Origin: Botryosphaeria dothidea
Taxonomy: Eukaryota; Ascomycota; Dothideomycetes; Botryosphaeriales; Botryosphaeriaceae
Assembly: GCA_011503125.2 (NCBI GenBank)
Contig: WWBZ02000082.1
Span: 1,488,001 to 1,552,000 of the forward strand
Reading direction: 5' to 3'
Length of the DNA stretch: 64,000 bases
The notes beneath the pieces were generated by a model that was given only the letters and a program-made list of their open reading frames with translations, was not told where the DNA came from and did no database searches. Positions 1 through 13,800 of this stretch are shown here, piece by piece. How positions within the stretch are numbered: the stretch's first letter is position 1; every line of letters begins with the position of its first letter. A program made the translations under genes and the position numbers.

Positions 1-1202
1 CCTTCCTCCTCATCGTCGCGCCGACGCCCCGCCTGCCATTCCCCTCCGAGAAGACATACCGCACAATCCTCCCCGACGGCACCACCAGCGAGCCCAAACA
101 ACTGCCCTGCTGGTCCGACGAATGGAAAGCGCGCAAGCAGCTGGCCCGGCGCCAGAGCAAGCCGATGGAAGATCAACACCGGATTGACCCGCCCGAAGTC
201 TTCATGTCCGTCGTTGTGCCCGCGTACAACGAGGAGCAGCGCCTGGGCGGCATGCTCGAGGAAGCCGTTGAGTTCCTGCAGCGCGAGTATGGCGACGCGC
301 ACGGCGCCGAGGTCGAGGCGCGTTCACCGTCTGTCTCCGCTAAGTCGTTGAACGGCGCGCAGAAGCAGCTGCGGAGCAACGGCGCCGCGGCGAGGGACAG
401 CAATGCGCGCGTCGGTTCTGGGTGGGAGATTCTTGTGATTTCGGACGGCTCGTCGGACCGCACCGAGGAGTATGCGCTGAATTTCGCTCGCGATCACCAG
501 CTTTCCCAGTATCCGACCCCCGTGCCCGGCCCGTGGAAGGCTAAGCCCGGCCCTACACATATTCCGCATGGCTCGATTAGGGTGATCAGGTTGGAAAAGA
601 ACAGGGGCAAGGGAGGTGCTGTTACCCACGGCATGCGCCATGTCCGGGGGCAGTATGTCGTATTCGCCGACGCCGACGGTGCGAGTGAATTCACTGACTT
701 GAAGAAGCTCGTTGCGGGATGCCAGGAGGTTGAGGATTCATTGGGAAGAGGTGTGGGTATTGGCTCACGATCCCATCTGGTGGGGAGTGAGGCTGTTGTC
801 AAGGTAAGAAAATGCCGATGTTCATCAGAAAGACCGCATGTTAATGGCCCTTTACAGCGCTCGAAACTCCGCAACTTTCTCATGCACTCGTTCCATCTTT
901 TGCTCTGGATCATGACCCCGCCTGCTACGTCCAGAATCAAGGACACACAGTGCGGCTTTAAACTTTTTTCCCGCCCCGCATTGCCCTACATCATCCCTTA
1001 CATGCACAGCGAGGGCTGGATCTTCGATGTTGAAATGCTCATGCTTGCGGAAAGCGCAAACATCCCTATGGCCGAGGTGGCTGTTGGCTGGAAAGAAGTT
1101 CTTGGAAGCAAGCTGAACGTTGTTTGGGATAGCTTAGGTATGGCGTGGGGTTTAGCTGTACTCCGTGCCAGTTGGATGTTTGGAGTATATTCTCGTGCGT
1201 AA
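1..1202 (+). CDS. ALG5: Dolichyl-phosphate beta-glucosyltransferase (Alg5), 5' partial
   Basis: This enzyme transfers glucose from UDP-glucose to dolichyl phosphate on the ER membrane, supplying the donor for the last steps of N-glycan precursor assembly. The frame is open from base 3, so the start codon and the usual N-terminal membrane anchor lie off the left edge. A GT2-type nucleotide-binding start (SVVVPAYNEEQRL), ISDGSSDRT, a charged KNRGKGGAV stretch, the DAD metal/nucleotide motif in VFADADGA, and the Alg5-typical KDTQCGFKLF and EGWIFDVEML segments are visible. One intron lies at 804-857 (GTAAGA...TTACAG). It is 54 nt long and stop-free, so the frame reads straight through it, but removal gives VVK-RSKLRNF, which is the family sequence. 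Its 3' end faces the amylase. Identification is firm; only the N-terminus is missing. Confidence 0.93.
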   Translation, partial: FLLIVAPTPRLPFPSEKTYRTILPDGTTSEPKQLPCWSDEWKARKQLARRQSKPMEDQHRIDPPEVFMSVVVPAYNEEQRLGGMLEEAVEFLQREYGDAHGAEVEARSPSVSAKSLNGAQKQLRSNGAAARDSNARVGSGWEILVISDGSSDRTEEYALNFARDHQLSQYPTPVPGPWKAKPGPTHIPHGSIRVIRLEKNRGKGGAVTHGMRHVRGQYVVFADADGASEFTDLKKLVAGCQEVEDSLGRGVGIGSRSHLVGSEAVVKVRKCRCSSERPHVNGPLQRSKLRNFLMHSFHLLLWIMTPPATSRIKDTQCGFKLFSRPALPYIIPYMHSEGWIFDVEMLMLAESANIPMAEVAVGWKEVLGSKLNVVWDSLGMAWGLAVLRASWMFGVYSRA

Positions 1203-1562
1203 ATCACACCGGGTATCTATTGTTCAAAAAGGCATCTCATAAAAAGATTACTGTTTTTCGGCGTTTCAAATCTTTGTCTTATTCCTTGGTTGTAGACGAT
1301 GTCTCCACGGTGCCTTTTATTTGGGATAAGCATGCATAGCCCTATTGAGAATAAATGACGTGGCTGAGCTGTTTAACCAATGGGCAGAAGAGGTAACGAG
1401 GACGTTTCTGAAAGGAACTAATCATATCACACGAAGGGTCACACTAGGCCGATTATCTGTAAGTAAAGATTACTATTGGCTCAAGCTGTGCTATGTTATA
1501 CCTCTGGTTTACCCTCTTTTTCCAGTTTCTATAGCACTCTCTCCTCCAGTCTTATCTCTCTT
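1203..1562. other. Convergent 3' intergenic spacer
   Basis: This spacer lies between the stop codons of ALG5 (plus) and the amylase (minus). It is more AT-rich than the flanking exons and should hold both 3' UTRs and poly(A) signals. I see no further gene or repeat in it. Confidence 0.5.
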
Positions 1563-3397
1563 CTATAACTTAAACCCATCACCCCTTCCTACGTTCTCCC
1601 ACAATTCTGCAGGCACACTCTCCTCCCTCACCCACACACTTACGCTCCGCGTCCCGCACCCAAACTCCCCGCAACCCCGCTCATCCAACACAACCTTCTC
1701 CTTCACACCCCCGAGCGCGTCCACCCACGTCTGCCCCGCCGCCCACCGTCCGACGCTCATCCCGTTGCGCGCAGGCCCCGCCACGCTCATCACGACCGCG
1801 CACCCGTCCGGCCGGTCCCACGTCCCGTGCCGCACCCACCCGACGGCCGTGCGCTGGTCAAAGTAGTCCGTCTGCTCGCCGTACGCGAAGAAGCGGCGCA
1901 GCAGCAGCAGCAGCGGCAGCTTGCCGCCACAGGCCGGCGGCGCGGCAAAGGGCCCGCGCGTGCCGTGCACGTCGCCGTAGAAGACGCAGGGCAGGCCGTC
2001 GGCGCGGAGCAGCGTGAGCGCGTAGGCGAGCGGCTTGAAGAAGGGCACGACGGGCGTGTCCATGGTCTGGCCCTGCTGCGTGTCGTGGCTGGTGACCATG
2101 GTGACGGCGCGCCCGGGGCGCGCGGCGACGAGCGTGTTCTTGTAGATGGCGCGCAGGTCGACGATCTGGGGCGGCCCGAGCGACGAGCGCCGCGCGACGG
2201 CGGCGCGGGACAGCGCGGAGAAGTTGTTGAGGAGGGGGGCGTCGTAGGTGTGCGCGCCGACGCGGTCGACCCATTTGACCAGTTTTTCGACCTCGCCCGT
2301 CCAGTACTCGCCGACGACGAAGACGGAGCGGTCGGGGGAGGCTGCTCTGACGTGCGCGGTCCATTCGCGCGCGAAGTGCCATGAGACGTGCTTGAAGGCG
2401 TCGAGGCGGAAGCCAGATACGCCAACTTCGTCGGAAAGCATCCAGGCGCCCCAGTTCAACGCTTCCTGCCGCGCTTCGGGGTTCGCGTAGTCGATGTTGG
2501 AGAACATGAGGTAGTCGAAATTGCCGTTCTCATCATCGACGTCTTGAGCCCAGTCTTTGCCGCCTTTGCTGCGACGGCCTTTTGCGTCGGGTGGATCGAT
2601 AATCTTGTAGATGGCATGTCGTTCTGCGCGTTGGTCCCAGTCGGTGCCGTTGAAGTGCCCCCAGTGCCATTTCATGCTGCTGTACTTGTCGCCGCGACCC
2701 GGGAACGAGTAGTGAATCCATGGCTCGATTTTTCGAGGTTTGGTGATCTCTTTCCTGCGGTCTTGGAGAAATCAATATGTGGGTGCATCTGCGAGAGGAC
2801 ACAACACTGAATAGAAGAATGAGAACAGAAGAGACAGAAGACATGAGAGCTGACAGATGAAGAACTTTAAAAGTCTGGCCTACCTTCAGGGTCGACCTCG
2901 ACGGCCCAGCACTCTTCTGTCGTGTCACCTGCCGTTTTGTGGTTGAGAACGGCATCCCAAATGATGGCGATGCCTAAGCTTTTTGCCTTGTCAATCAGCT
3001 CGCGCAGTTCCTCGCGGGAACCCCATTTTGTTGATCTGGTGCCCTTCTGCTCGAACTCGCCGAGATCCCACAAGTCGTAGCAGTCGTAGCCGTTACCGTT
3101 GGGCTGGTTCGCCTTGCAGCCGGGCGGCAGCGAGATTGAGGTTATGCCCAGATCGGCATAAGTCTGCAGCGCTGCAGATAGGCGGGTCCAGTGCCCACCT
3201 GGCGTGTGCCACTCGAAGCCCTGGAAGATGGTCTCGTTGACGGGCGTCGGGGTACCTGGTTCATGCTTTTCTGGGCCTTCAGTTGGACATCAGCTTGAGC
3301 GCGAGCAAGGGAACCCTTAGAAATTACCCCTGAGCGCAATCTGACTCTGTTTGCGGCTCCGATGAGCTCTGGAGAAACGGTTCTTGAGCCAAGACAT
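1563..3397 (-). CDS. GH13 alpha-amylase, probably intracellular (GH13_5-like)
   Basis: Hydrolyses alpha-1,4-glucan links. Three exons are proposed: 3397-3328, 3270-2884 and 2761-1563, with introns 3271-3327 and 2762-2883; phases match and yield 551 residues. Exon 1 begins MSWLKNRFSRAHR, with no signal peptide, consistent with a cytosolic enzyme. Family landmarks appear in order: IFQGFEWH near the start, NGYDCYDLWDLGEF, region I DAVLNHK, region II GFRLDAFKH (nucleophile Asp), region III VVGEYW (acid/base Glu) and region IV TSHDTQQGQ (transition-state Asp). The order and wording of these motifs resemble the bacterial-type amylases found inside fungal cells rather than secreted Taka-amylase. It shares a 430-bp divergent promoter region with ferrochelatase. 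The tail after the barrel is GC-rich. The weakest point is the first, 70-nt exon, chosen because it supplies the only matching phase and an ATG. Confidence 0.88.
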
Positions 3398-3828
3398 GGA
3401 TCTCCGGCAGCGTGGCGATCTCCGGGTCCTTCTTGCGCGGTCCGTCTGGGAGTCTTCAGGGTTTATTATATGTGCACACAAGGGTTCTCAAGAGCTCCAG
3501 CGCGAAGCGACCGTATCCGGACACGAGGTCGCCGTGTTTGGTTTGCCTCAGCTGGGGGATCGCGCGAACACGTGCCGCCAAGCATCAGAGCCCGAACGGA
3601 TGAGAGCGTTGATGATGTACGTAGTAATGCGCAAAAGCTGAGTGGCGCCCGATTAGCGGCGCGCCAGCACCCGCGATGACGATCGAGAATGCCGATTGAG
3701 CTCTAAGCTCGAGACCACCTCTCTTATTCAGCCCACACGTCCTGCTCACCACCAACCACCGCCTCCCTGGACCATGCAGAGGTAGCAGTTGATTCCGCTC
3801 TCTCCGAACTTTTCCACCACCGCCCGCC
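3398..3828. promoter_or_regulatory. Divergent promoter region, amylase / ferrochelatase
   Basis: The 431 bp between two ATGs pointing away from each other must carry both promoters and 5' UTRs. I see no clear TATA box. The ORFs readable here are short, overlapping and unlike any family, so I treat the stretch as non-coding. Confidence 0.45.
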
Positions 3829-5249
<1,421 letters not shown>

Positions 5250-6472
5250 AGATCTCGTTTCGATTTGTTTGGACAGGATAACAAAATAGGTTGGGGCTGT
5301 AAGACTACGGCTTTACTATATCTGATGCATCTAGGCCTGGCATAGCGTTTTCGAGCTCCTCTCTCACATTTAGTCTGTAACAATAGTACTACACACACAC
5401 ACATAGCTGTTCAGCTGCTAAAAATGGGCGTATACGAGCTTACGATTGCAACAAGGCTTGTACTAGGGAACTTGCTCGGGTCTACGATCCTTATGAGTGG
5501 CTGAGTACCGCGGCGTCGCAAGCACAGACAAACGTCCCTGAAGCGCAGCAACGCCCACTCAGCAGTACCACGTTGGACCTGGGGCGCGATACGGGCGAAT
5601 CAAAGTACAGGTGGCGAGTAGGAGCAAAAGCATGGTGTCCAATTTGCGCGCGACAGGTGGAGCCGAGGGAAGGGCCGACGGGCAGGAGCAATCGCATTCT
5701 TCTCCCAACAGAAGATCCTGTCCTTTTCCATGCGCTCGAGTCGTCGTAGTCGAAACAAGCAGCTCCACGGGCCGCGCGAGAACTCTGGAGTGCTAACTTT
5801 TTCCCATGCAGGCGGCAGCGACAGGTGGCATCCCGAGCGGAGCAACCGTCAGACCGAACCAAAGTGTCTGGGGCTAAGCCGTGGCAGGCATCTACGTCAC
5901 GACTCGGGGCATGATCCATGCCAGCTCATAACGCCGGCCTCTCGGGGAACCGCCTGCCGACACGCTGCTACTTGCATTATCAATCCGCAAATCACCTCGG
6001 CGTCATACATCGCCCTGAAGGCGCATGCTGGACAACATGATACCGCCCGCCAGTTGACCTCCCCGCTCCCCATACTTTCCGGCCCGTCGCCGCTCCAAAG
6101 CCCACTCGCTGCCACCTCGTCGGCGCTCTGACCTGAGAGTTTGAGCTTCGCGACTAACTCCGCCCGACATATCGCGCATCGCGCAACACTTACAACACCA
6201 CTGGCCCCAGTCTGCCCGCTGTCGCCCCAGTTGCCCCCACCAATCACTGCGCCTGCTGTTCTCCCGTCCAGACAAGGTACCACCTCCACAGATACGCCAA
6301 CGAGAGACATGGCCAGTCTTATATGATCTGCCCGCCCACATTCCGTCCGTCTCCTGTGTACAACCGCTGCCACTAGTCGCCGAATCCTCCCGTACGGGCC
6401 TCTGGCAGTGTCCGTAGCGGCCCTTGTGACCTTGACAACTCTCCTCAGAACCACTCGAAGCCTGCCGCAGCC
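5250..6472. other. Intergenic region between ferrochelatase and MFS gene
   Basis: About 1.2 kb holding the ferrochelatase 3' end and the transporter promoter. A short (AC)n run lies near 5390-5402. ORFs on both strands up to about 220 codons are low-complexity, show no family motif and overlap one another, so none is called. Confidence 0.4.
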
Positions 6473-8320
6473 ATGGAGAACAACGCCGTACACGCACCCG
6501 ACACCGGGCCTTTGCGGGCTGGTCCGATACGAAGGGCTGGGGGAGCTCACACTGGAGAAGACACCATGTTAGCTGACGTGGGTGGTGTGGACTCTGGCCA
6601 CCGTTATCGAAGCGCCGAAGAAGCTCCTCTGCTGGGCGACAACAGCGAGAGCAGAAGAAGCAGCGCAGCAAGTAGCGCTCCACCGTACGATGACTTCTCT
6701 GCGCTTCCCTGGTACAGACGGCCGTCGGTCAGTAGTCTGCTCGTACGGGTTGTGCCTGACATGTGCTGATAATAGTTTCAGGTCTACTGGATGTTGCCCA
6801 TGTTCTTCTTGACGGCCATCGCCAACGCCGGTATACTTGTGCCCAAGATGAACCTAATTCTGTCTCTTATCTGCCGCGAGTACTTCTTCGATAAGGCCAT
6901 CCAAGACCCGAACTTCACGGCTCTTCCGGTTGTCTTTGGGGATGACAACCCGCAGTGTCGCACACCAGAGGTGTCTTCGTATGTTGCGCAGTTTACCCTG
7001 TATGGCAACCTTATCTCCGGTGTCCTGTGTGCTATTACTTCGCCCAAGCTGGGGGCTTTGTCGGACCGCTATGGCCGCCTGTACATCATTGTCATCACCA
7101 GCACTGGAATGCTGCTCGGAGAAGTCATCACCCTATGTGCTGCTACTCACCCTGATACTATTCCTGTCGGCTGGATTCTGGTAGCCTATGCTGTCGAGGG
7201 TTTCTTTGGATCCTTCATCGCTGCAATGGCCATCGCAAACTCTTACGCAACAGACTGCATTCCCGTTGATAGACGCAGCGTTGTCTTCGGGTACTTCCAT
7301 GCCGCGCTATTCACTGGCATTGCCCTCGGTCCCATTGTGTCGGCGTACATCATCGAAGCGATCGGCTCAGTCGTTTCCATCTTTTACTTCGCGGCTGGAG
7401 TTCACGTCAGCTTCATCCTCTTCGTCGGCCTGATCATCCCCGAGTCCCTCACAAAGGACCGCCAGATGGCTGCCCGAGAAAAGTACGCCATGGAGCGCGC
7501 AGCCCGCGCCCCCTCGGCCGACTGGATCAACCGGATCCGCCAGATCAACCTCCTGGAGCCGCTCAAGATCCTGTACCCCACTGGCGCGAGCAGCAGCCCG
7601 GCCGTCCGCCGCAACCTCCTGCTCCTCGCCGGCGTGGACACGACCGTCTTCGGCGTGCACATGGGCGCCATGACGGTCGTCATCATCTACACCAACTACC
7701 AGTTTGGCTGGTCCAACTTCGAGACCAGCCGCCTCGTCTCCATCGTCAACGGCTCGCGCGTCTTCTGCCTGCTCGTGCTGCTGCCGCTCATCACACGCTT
7801 CTTCAAGGGTCGCCGCGCTGCAGCCCGCCGCAGGAACCCGCTCGCAAAGCCCTCGGGCGCCGACGTCTTCGACCTCGTCCTCATCCGCCTCGCCATCGCG
7901 CTCGACACGCTCGGGTACTTAGGTTACACGCTCGCCACGTCAGGGAACTTGTTCCTGGCTTCCGGCGCTCTCGCGGCCGCCGGTGGCATCGGCTCGCCGA
8001 CCCTCCAGAGCTCCCTGACCAAGCACGTCCCTGCCGACCGGACGGGCCAGCTGCTCGGCGCGATTGGCTTGCTGCACGCGCTGGCGCGCGTCATCGCGCC
8101 GACGGTGTTCAACGCCATCTACGCGGCGACGGTGGGCACGTTCACGCAGCTGGTGTTCGTGTGCTTGACGAGCGTGTTCGGCATCGCGTTCGCGACGGCG
8201 TGGTTCATCCGGCCCGGGGTGGGGCTGGACGAGCCGTCGGCGGAGGAGATTGTGGGCGTGGGCGCGGCGGCGCAGATTCGGCGGGTGGCGGAGGCGGAGG
8301 AGGTGGATGCGGAGGTTTGA
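6473..8320 (+). CDS. Major facilitator superfamily transporter
   Basis: A polytopic membrane transporter of 597 residues; substrate unknown. Two exons: 6473-6727 and 6782-8320, with a 54-nt phase-0 intron ending TTTCAG. The first 85 residues are a hydrophilic Ser-rich cytosolic tail. Helix 1 begins at YWMLPMFFLTAIANAG. The MFS motif A is GALSDRYGR, between helices 2 and 3, and about 12 hydrophobic segments can be counted with a central charged loop (roughly residues 320-375). The overall pattern resembles the TetA/hippocampus-abundant-transcript-like fungal group (yeast YCR023C type) rather than sugar porters. The 3' third is strongly GC-biased. No neighbouring biosynthetic genes suggest a cargo. 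MFS membership is certain; subfamily is inference. Confidence 0.9.
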
Positions 8321-10200
8321 GTCTTTTTTTCGCTTCGTTTTCTTTTCTTTGCTCTTATTCTTATTCCGGGTTGACCGTTCGGTCGAATCGATCAGAAGAG
8401 AGGAAGAGAGATCTTCCTTTCGTCATGATTGGTTTATGGTGGACGTTTGTGGTCCCTTTGGGTAGACTGTACTATTCTTTTTCGGTAAGGTAAGACAAAA
8501 CGGTGGGTGGGACATCAACCGTGGGACGACCGGTGTGTATGATGGGATAAAAGAGGGAAGGGTGGGCTTTTGGTCTTTTCGCGTAACGACATTGCAACGG
8601 AGACAACAACAGAGCGGTATTCTTTTTTTTCCCTTCGATTCTTTGGAGACTTTCTTTCTTTCGTGGAAGCTGAAGTGAGGGCTTGTGCTACGACGCGTGG
8701 TCGACGGGTAAGCAAGGAGGGAGAGTATTTTTTATCTGACCGGTGCGATGGTGTGCTGCCTAAAGGCGGCAATCTGACTGGTGGGAGGCGGCGGGTTCTT
8801 ACATGCGCACCACTCTCCTTCGTCTTTTCTTTTTCTTCCGTTGCACGACAGAGCACACATACACTGCAGACATGCATATCACTTGAGCATCTCATGACTT
8901 GTGTGGTCCCTTTTTTGAGATCTCATTCGTCTATGAAGGGGAACAGGGTTGTTTCTGTGGGGCCTTTTGCTGGAGTTTTGAGTTTATTTACTGATCATGA
9001 GGACCCTTCTTCTCGGCTATGCTTATCGTGCGTGTGAGGCGAATGTCGAATCATCGGCTTTCGAGCCGAGTCGAATGCGAGAGGCTCGCATTGGTTATTA
9101 TTGCCTCTCCTCCAATTCTTCTCGCTTTCCGCCGTCCTCCGTAGAATTTGGAGGATGTGTTGTTGGTGACTGCCCGGTTGGGTGAGGCTCCGCTTGACTT
9201 GCTTTGGTGTGTATCACGAAAGTTTCTCCTCTCCATGTAATTCCATGGAGCCAAATTCTGATATTGGCTTGTGGCATTCTCCCCGACGTGCATTTGAGTG
9301 GGTGGCAAGAGGGACACCTTTTCCGGGTAACAGGTCTGCGTGCTGCGGAGGGGTAGAAGGGCGCGTATGCGTGCGACCGGAGCTACGGATCTGGGTGCGA
9401 ATTCTGTGTGGGTGAGGGAGGGCAGCCGCGGTCATTGCCTCAACAGCGTCGGGAGAAATCGGAGATGTTGGGATAGTGTTAAATACAATGGCACCTCACA
9501 CTCTCTCTTCACATGGGAGTTGGCGCTGGCTATCTATTGTTTCACGACGTTCATGTGGAGTCGAGCACAACATTCACTTGTAATGTTCATTCCATTCCGG
9601 TACCAGTACACATAGGTAAAGTAGTAAAAAAGTGTAACGAGGGACGACTGCTCGAACTGGTCTGAACACGCTCATCTCTACTCTAGGTACGATGAAGCAA
9701 TGTATAGAAAGAACTTCTGGATATGGAAAGAGAATATACATGTCCCGGCCCAATCCTACCCTTCCAAACGCCGATCGAAAAGCAATCCCGGGAAGACGAA
9801 AACGGTTACCTCGAAACGCCGACAACACTTCGTCGTGGTTGTGTGGTTTGTCCTTCCGCTTAAGGAGAGATCTTCGAGGAGGGTGAAGCGGATAGGTTGT
9901 TATGTGGTTGTCGCGTAGGAAGTAAGATGGGGCCCAGCTCTGCCCAGGTCCACGACTGCGAGAGGACGGTCGGTTGAAGGACCATCCACCTCCGTCTCGT
10001 TGTTCGTCTCGTTATGTCATCGTTCATCCTCCACCGTTTGTCATCACTTCCTACAGACTTGTCAATCTCTGATTAATTGAGGTGTTTGTGGGTTGAAGAG
10101 GGGGGTAGTGGAGGCGTAAGAGGAAAGCCGACAGAGGGAAGGAAAAGTTGTCAGAGGGGAGAGGGAGGCGCTTACCTCGATCGAGTGTTCCACGATACGT
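8321..10200. other. Gene-free stretch after the MFS gene
   Basis: About 1.9 kb with T-rich and pyrimidine-rich runs near 8320-8350 and 8615-8660, probably the MFS 3' UTR followed by spacer. No ORF here has a recognisable domain or plausible splice structure. Confidence 0.4.
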
Positions 10201-10515
10201 TTAGAAGTTACCACCGCCACGGCCTCTAGTGCCGAGCCTGAGGAGTGCCCTCGCACTTCCGATCCAGCCGTGGTGAGATCCAGCGCCCAGCTGGCTGCCA
10301 GCGGCAGCACCAGCAACGGCAGCCGTGCCGGCACCAACGGCAGCGGCGTTGGTGTGAGCAAGAGCACGCTGTTCAGCGCGAGCCTGAGCCCTCGCAGCGC
10401 GGCGGGGGAAGATCATGGGGCCAAAATAGCGAGCCGGCAGGTAGGCAGCAACGCCGAAGGCCGCGGTGTTGAGGCCGAGGGCCACGAGCTCGGAGGAGGT
10501 CTTAAGAGCGAGCAT
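10201..10515 (-). CDS. Small uncharacterised protein, 104 aa
   Basis: An intronless ORF starting at ATG 10515 in a good context (CATCACCATG). I do not recognise it. Residues 8-33 (ELVALGLNTAAFGVAAYLPA) form one hydrophobic, helix-like segment followed by a basic Arg/Ala stretch (FPRRAARAQARAEQR), then an Ala/Gly-rich region and a Gly/Arg-rich end. This is compatible with a small one-helix membrane or organelle protein. Support for its being real: codon-like composition distinct from its surroundings, a TATAAA-type element about 295 bp upstream on the same strand, and a pyrimidine-rich leader. Against: short, low complexity, isolated. Confidence 0.45.
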   Translation of the reverse strand: MLALKTSSELVALGLNTAAFGVAAYLPARYFGPMIFPRRAARAQARAEQRALAHTNAAAVGAGTAAVAGAAAGSQLGAGSHHGWIGSARALLRLGTRGRGGGNF

Positions 10516-10809
10516 GGTGATGAACGTTGGGTGGTTGAATGGAGAGTGTTGTGAGTGTTTGGGTTCTCAGAAGCCTCGGGCTGCTGTGGAACGCTTGTGA
10601 ACGCTCGAGAGGGGTAAGAGCAAGAGCCAGTCAGGTAGAAGCAACCAGGTACTTGGTAGTGCAACAAAGGTAAGGCTGATGAGGCTGTCTGGCTCGCAGA
10701 CGGGACGGTTGCTTTCAGGAAGGGACGGTTGGAAAGACAAGGCAGCAAGAGGAGGGGAGAGTGCTGGTAGGTATCACCTGGTTGTCCCCCTTTCCCCTCC
10801 CCGTCTCTC

Positions 10810-10816
10810 TTATAAA
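10810..10816 (-). promoter_or_regulatory. TATA-like element upstream of the 104-aa ORF
   Basis: TTATAA core (minus strand TTTATAAG) about 295 bp upstream of the ATG at 10515, at the edge of a pyrimidine-rich tract. Distance and orientation fit a fungal promoter, but the motif is short. Confidence 0.3.
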
Positions 10817-13800
10817 GGGTGGCTAAAGCAGCCATCAGCCGGGCCTGCCGGCACAGGCACGTACCTCGAGTCCTGCGACACCACATTGGACGAGGACCAT
10901 GCTGAGTAGCCAAACGGGCCAACCAGTCAACCTTGTTGCGGTAGTGTGGCAGTGGCGTGAACACGCAGCACGCTTCCAGCGCTCAGCCATGTCACGAGGG
11001 CCGGCTGTGAGTGGTCGAAGAGAGGGCATGCTGCGCTTCCCCGCATTTTTGGTGGAAGCGTCCCCGCTTTCCAGCCGTCTGGGGCCGCCCGCAACCCCCT
11101 GTCGCGCGGCCGCAAAGGGAAGGCAGGTGCGTGGCGATTGGCTGCTGGACTGCTGATCCAAGTCTATTGTGACACCCGTCTCCCTGCCGGGAATGCCTGG
11201 GCTTGCGCAAACCCACCCTGCAAAGGTAGGAGCGAAGTGCCTACGTTAGTTCGTTGTCCGGGCTCCGTCTGGCATCCCGGTTCGTTCGCTGCTTTAACAT
11301 CCGCGCCTTGATTGGACGGCTCCGACGCGAAGCCGTCGCTGATTGGCCCTGTTCTGTCGGGGGTGCTGCGCGCTGCACGATTGCGACGGGCCTTCCTGAT
11401 GGTGGTGTGACCGAAAGGTGCAGAACTGCGGTGTCGTTCTCGGTGTAACACATATAGCTTCGAGATTCCGCCGGCGATATGAGGTATCGTGCGCAGGTGG
11501 TGTGCTCTTCGGATGACCGATTCGAAAGTCGGAGATGGCCTGCTCTGCAATTGATGCTGTTTTCCGAAGCGTGTCTCGCTTCCAGTGACGCTGTACTTGA
11601 GCCCACCATGTCCATGCTCTTTGAGATGTACGTCCCCCTCAAACGTGGCCGGCGACCCACGCTTCGGCCAAACCTCCACGTACTTCAAACCGTTTCAAGG
11701 AGTATGCGTGGAAATCGCGACGCTACACGAATAGCGTGCGAGGCGGCCACGCAAGTCGCTTGCCTGAGGAAGCGCCGACTGCGCACCCGGAGATTAAGGC
11801 CATGGTGGCTATGTGGCGTGAGGCACACTGCATCGTTTCGAGATAGTCTCTGCCCAGCGCGTTTTAAGGATCCACGTGAGGGGTAAAACTGGATCTCCTC
11901 CCACTGTTCATCCTCGCTTTCAGCCCCTCTACAATTAGATGAGATGAGATGCGATCTCCCTTGCTTGGACGAGCGGGGCACTTACGGCCATCATTGCCAT
12001 TCAACAGAAGCAGGTTGCGCCCGCTCATGGCTACGCAATAATTTGTGGCTTTGAAACGTCTGGCACCTTGCTTTGAGCGAGCCTGGGCAAGGCGACAGTT
12101 CCAGGTTCTGACGAAGAATGAGAGGCTACTTCACCTACTGACGTCAATGGATACCCCTCCTCAACTAGTAACGGTGGCCAAGAAAAAGCTTACCAGGAAA
12201 CATTCGGAAAAGCGCTGCGGCTCGTCGACACACGAACACATTACTACGTCATCCTCGGATCTTTTCAAGCATCGGTGGAGTGGTAGTCGTCCCTTGGGAC
12301 GAACTGGTCAATGTTTTGGGGAACGTCAAGACTTTACTTACACAGTTGCGACTGCTCCTACACCAAAAGGGCTGAAAAGCACTGCAGGGCCTCTTGGACT
12401 CTACTTGATTCTCCGATAAATGTAAAGCGCTTTTCCCAGCAGTCGTGCTGATTCAGTCAACGACTCGGGGTGCAGAAAAGGAGGCGTTGTGTCGTCCACC
12501 CATCTCGGTCCTTCTGCGGACACGCCTCAGGCATAATTCTGCCTTAGGCATTAAGCGCTCCCGCAACACGCTTTACATCTCTCAGTCCAAGCCATCCGTT
12601 GCTGACGTCGTCATGGCTTCGGTGTGAGGTCTAGATTATCTTCATGTCATCTTTCCTGCCTTGCGCCTTCCATGGTCAGCAAATGTTGCCTGCTGAGACG
12701 CCGACCAGTTGGAGCTCGACGGTGACGTTGGGCTTTTCATCTACACACTTCGTCACTCCACGCCGCATATCCTCTTGTCTTCTGCCTTTTCCTCGGGTAA
12801 GCATTGTTCTCTAGTTGCGATCTCATGACAGGTCAGCATTGATCCATTCTGAGCCGTCAGACCGCGAATGTGTTCGGAGGCCGCCCTGGTCCGCGCTATT
12901 TACGTTCGAGTTGGAAGCGTTTCCCATTGAAGCATGGATCAGGCAGAAAAGTGATTTGGTAATGATTCTTTCAGACGATGCGGCGCTATCGCTTGCTTTG
13001 CCGCGCGCATACAGATCGCCTTTCCAGGTTGGTTGTTGGGGGCCGAAGGAGTGCGGCCTCTCTATCTCTGTCCATCATGCACGTATCGCGTGCTCTCAGG
13101 GTGTGGAGTTTCAGTTGCCTCGTTGCTGCCTAGCGGATGACTGCGGGGAAATGAAGTGGAAGTTGGTGGCACGACGGCGTAAGACAGGAATGAGACGAAA
13201 GCCAACGGAGGGATCAAACAGGCGTAAGTGCAGGCCTCTGTCGAAGAGTTGCCCCATCGGCGTCGAATTGGGCAGCATACGATGTTGCCTTGTGGGTTTT
13301 GGAGGAGCTTGTGCCGCAGAGGTCAGGGAGGCGCAGCATGGGGGCCAAGAAACCCACATCAGAGTGCATTTTTTCGGATAAGTAAGACGGGCCGCGCTGG
13401 AGGCTCCGACGGGGAAGATGGGAAACGGCAGCATGCAGGCCGATGAGCCTAGTGATCCTTCGACGCGTGCGCGTTCGGAAGTCGGGACAGGTCGACGCGT
13501 CGCTACGGGAATCGGGAGGCAGGCGCGAGCAGGCAGTGCCTCCCTAGTGGAAAGCGTGGCAGCGACCCCGGTTCCGAGCCGTGCCTGCGGTTGGACGGCT
13601 CTCGTGCGACTCTTCGCCGCGGCCCATTGGGCTTCGAGAGCACCGGTCAAGAGAGAAAGAGAGCCGCTAGACGCAGTGCCCCGTGTATAAAGCAAGCAAG
13701 GCGTCGTCTTCTGGAACACACCCGTCTCCCCATGCAGCACCAGTGTCCGCCTCCTCGCAGCCCACCCTGACCTTGGAACGCGGCAGCGCTGCCCCTTCCT

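Noticed and set aside
12815..13381. 188-codon ORF in the gene-free region
   Set aside because: Cys/Arg-rich without recognisable domain, no splice partners, and overlapped by an ORF of similar size on the other strand.
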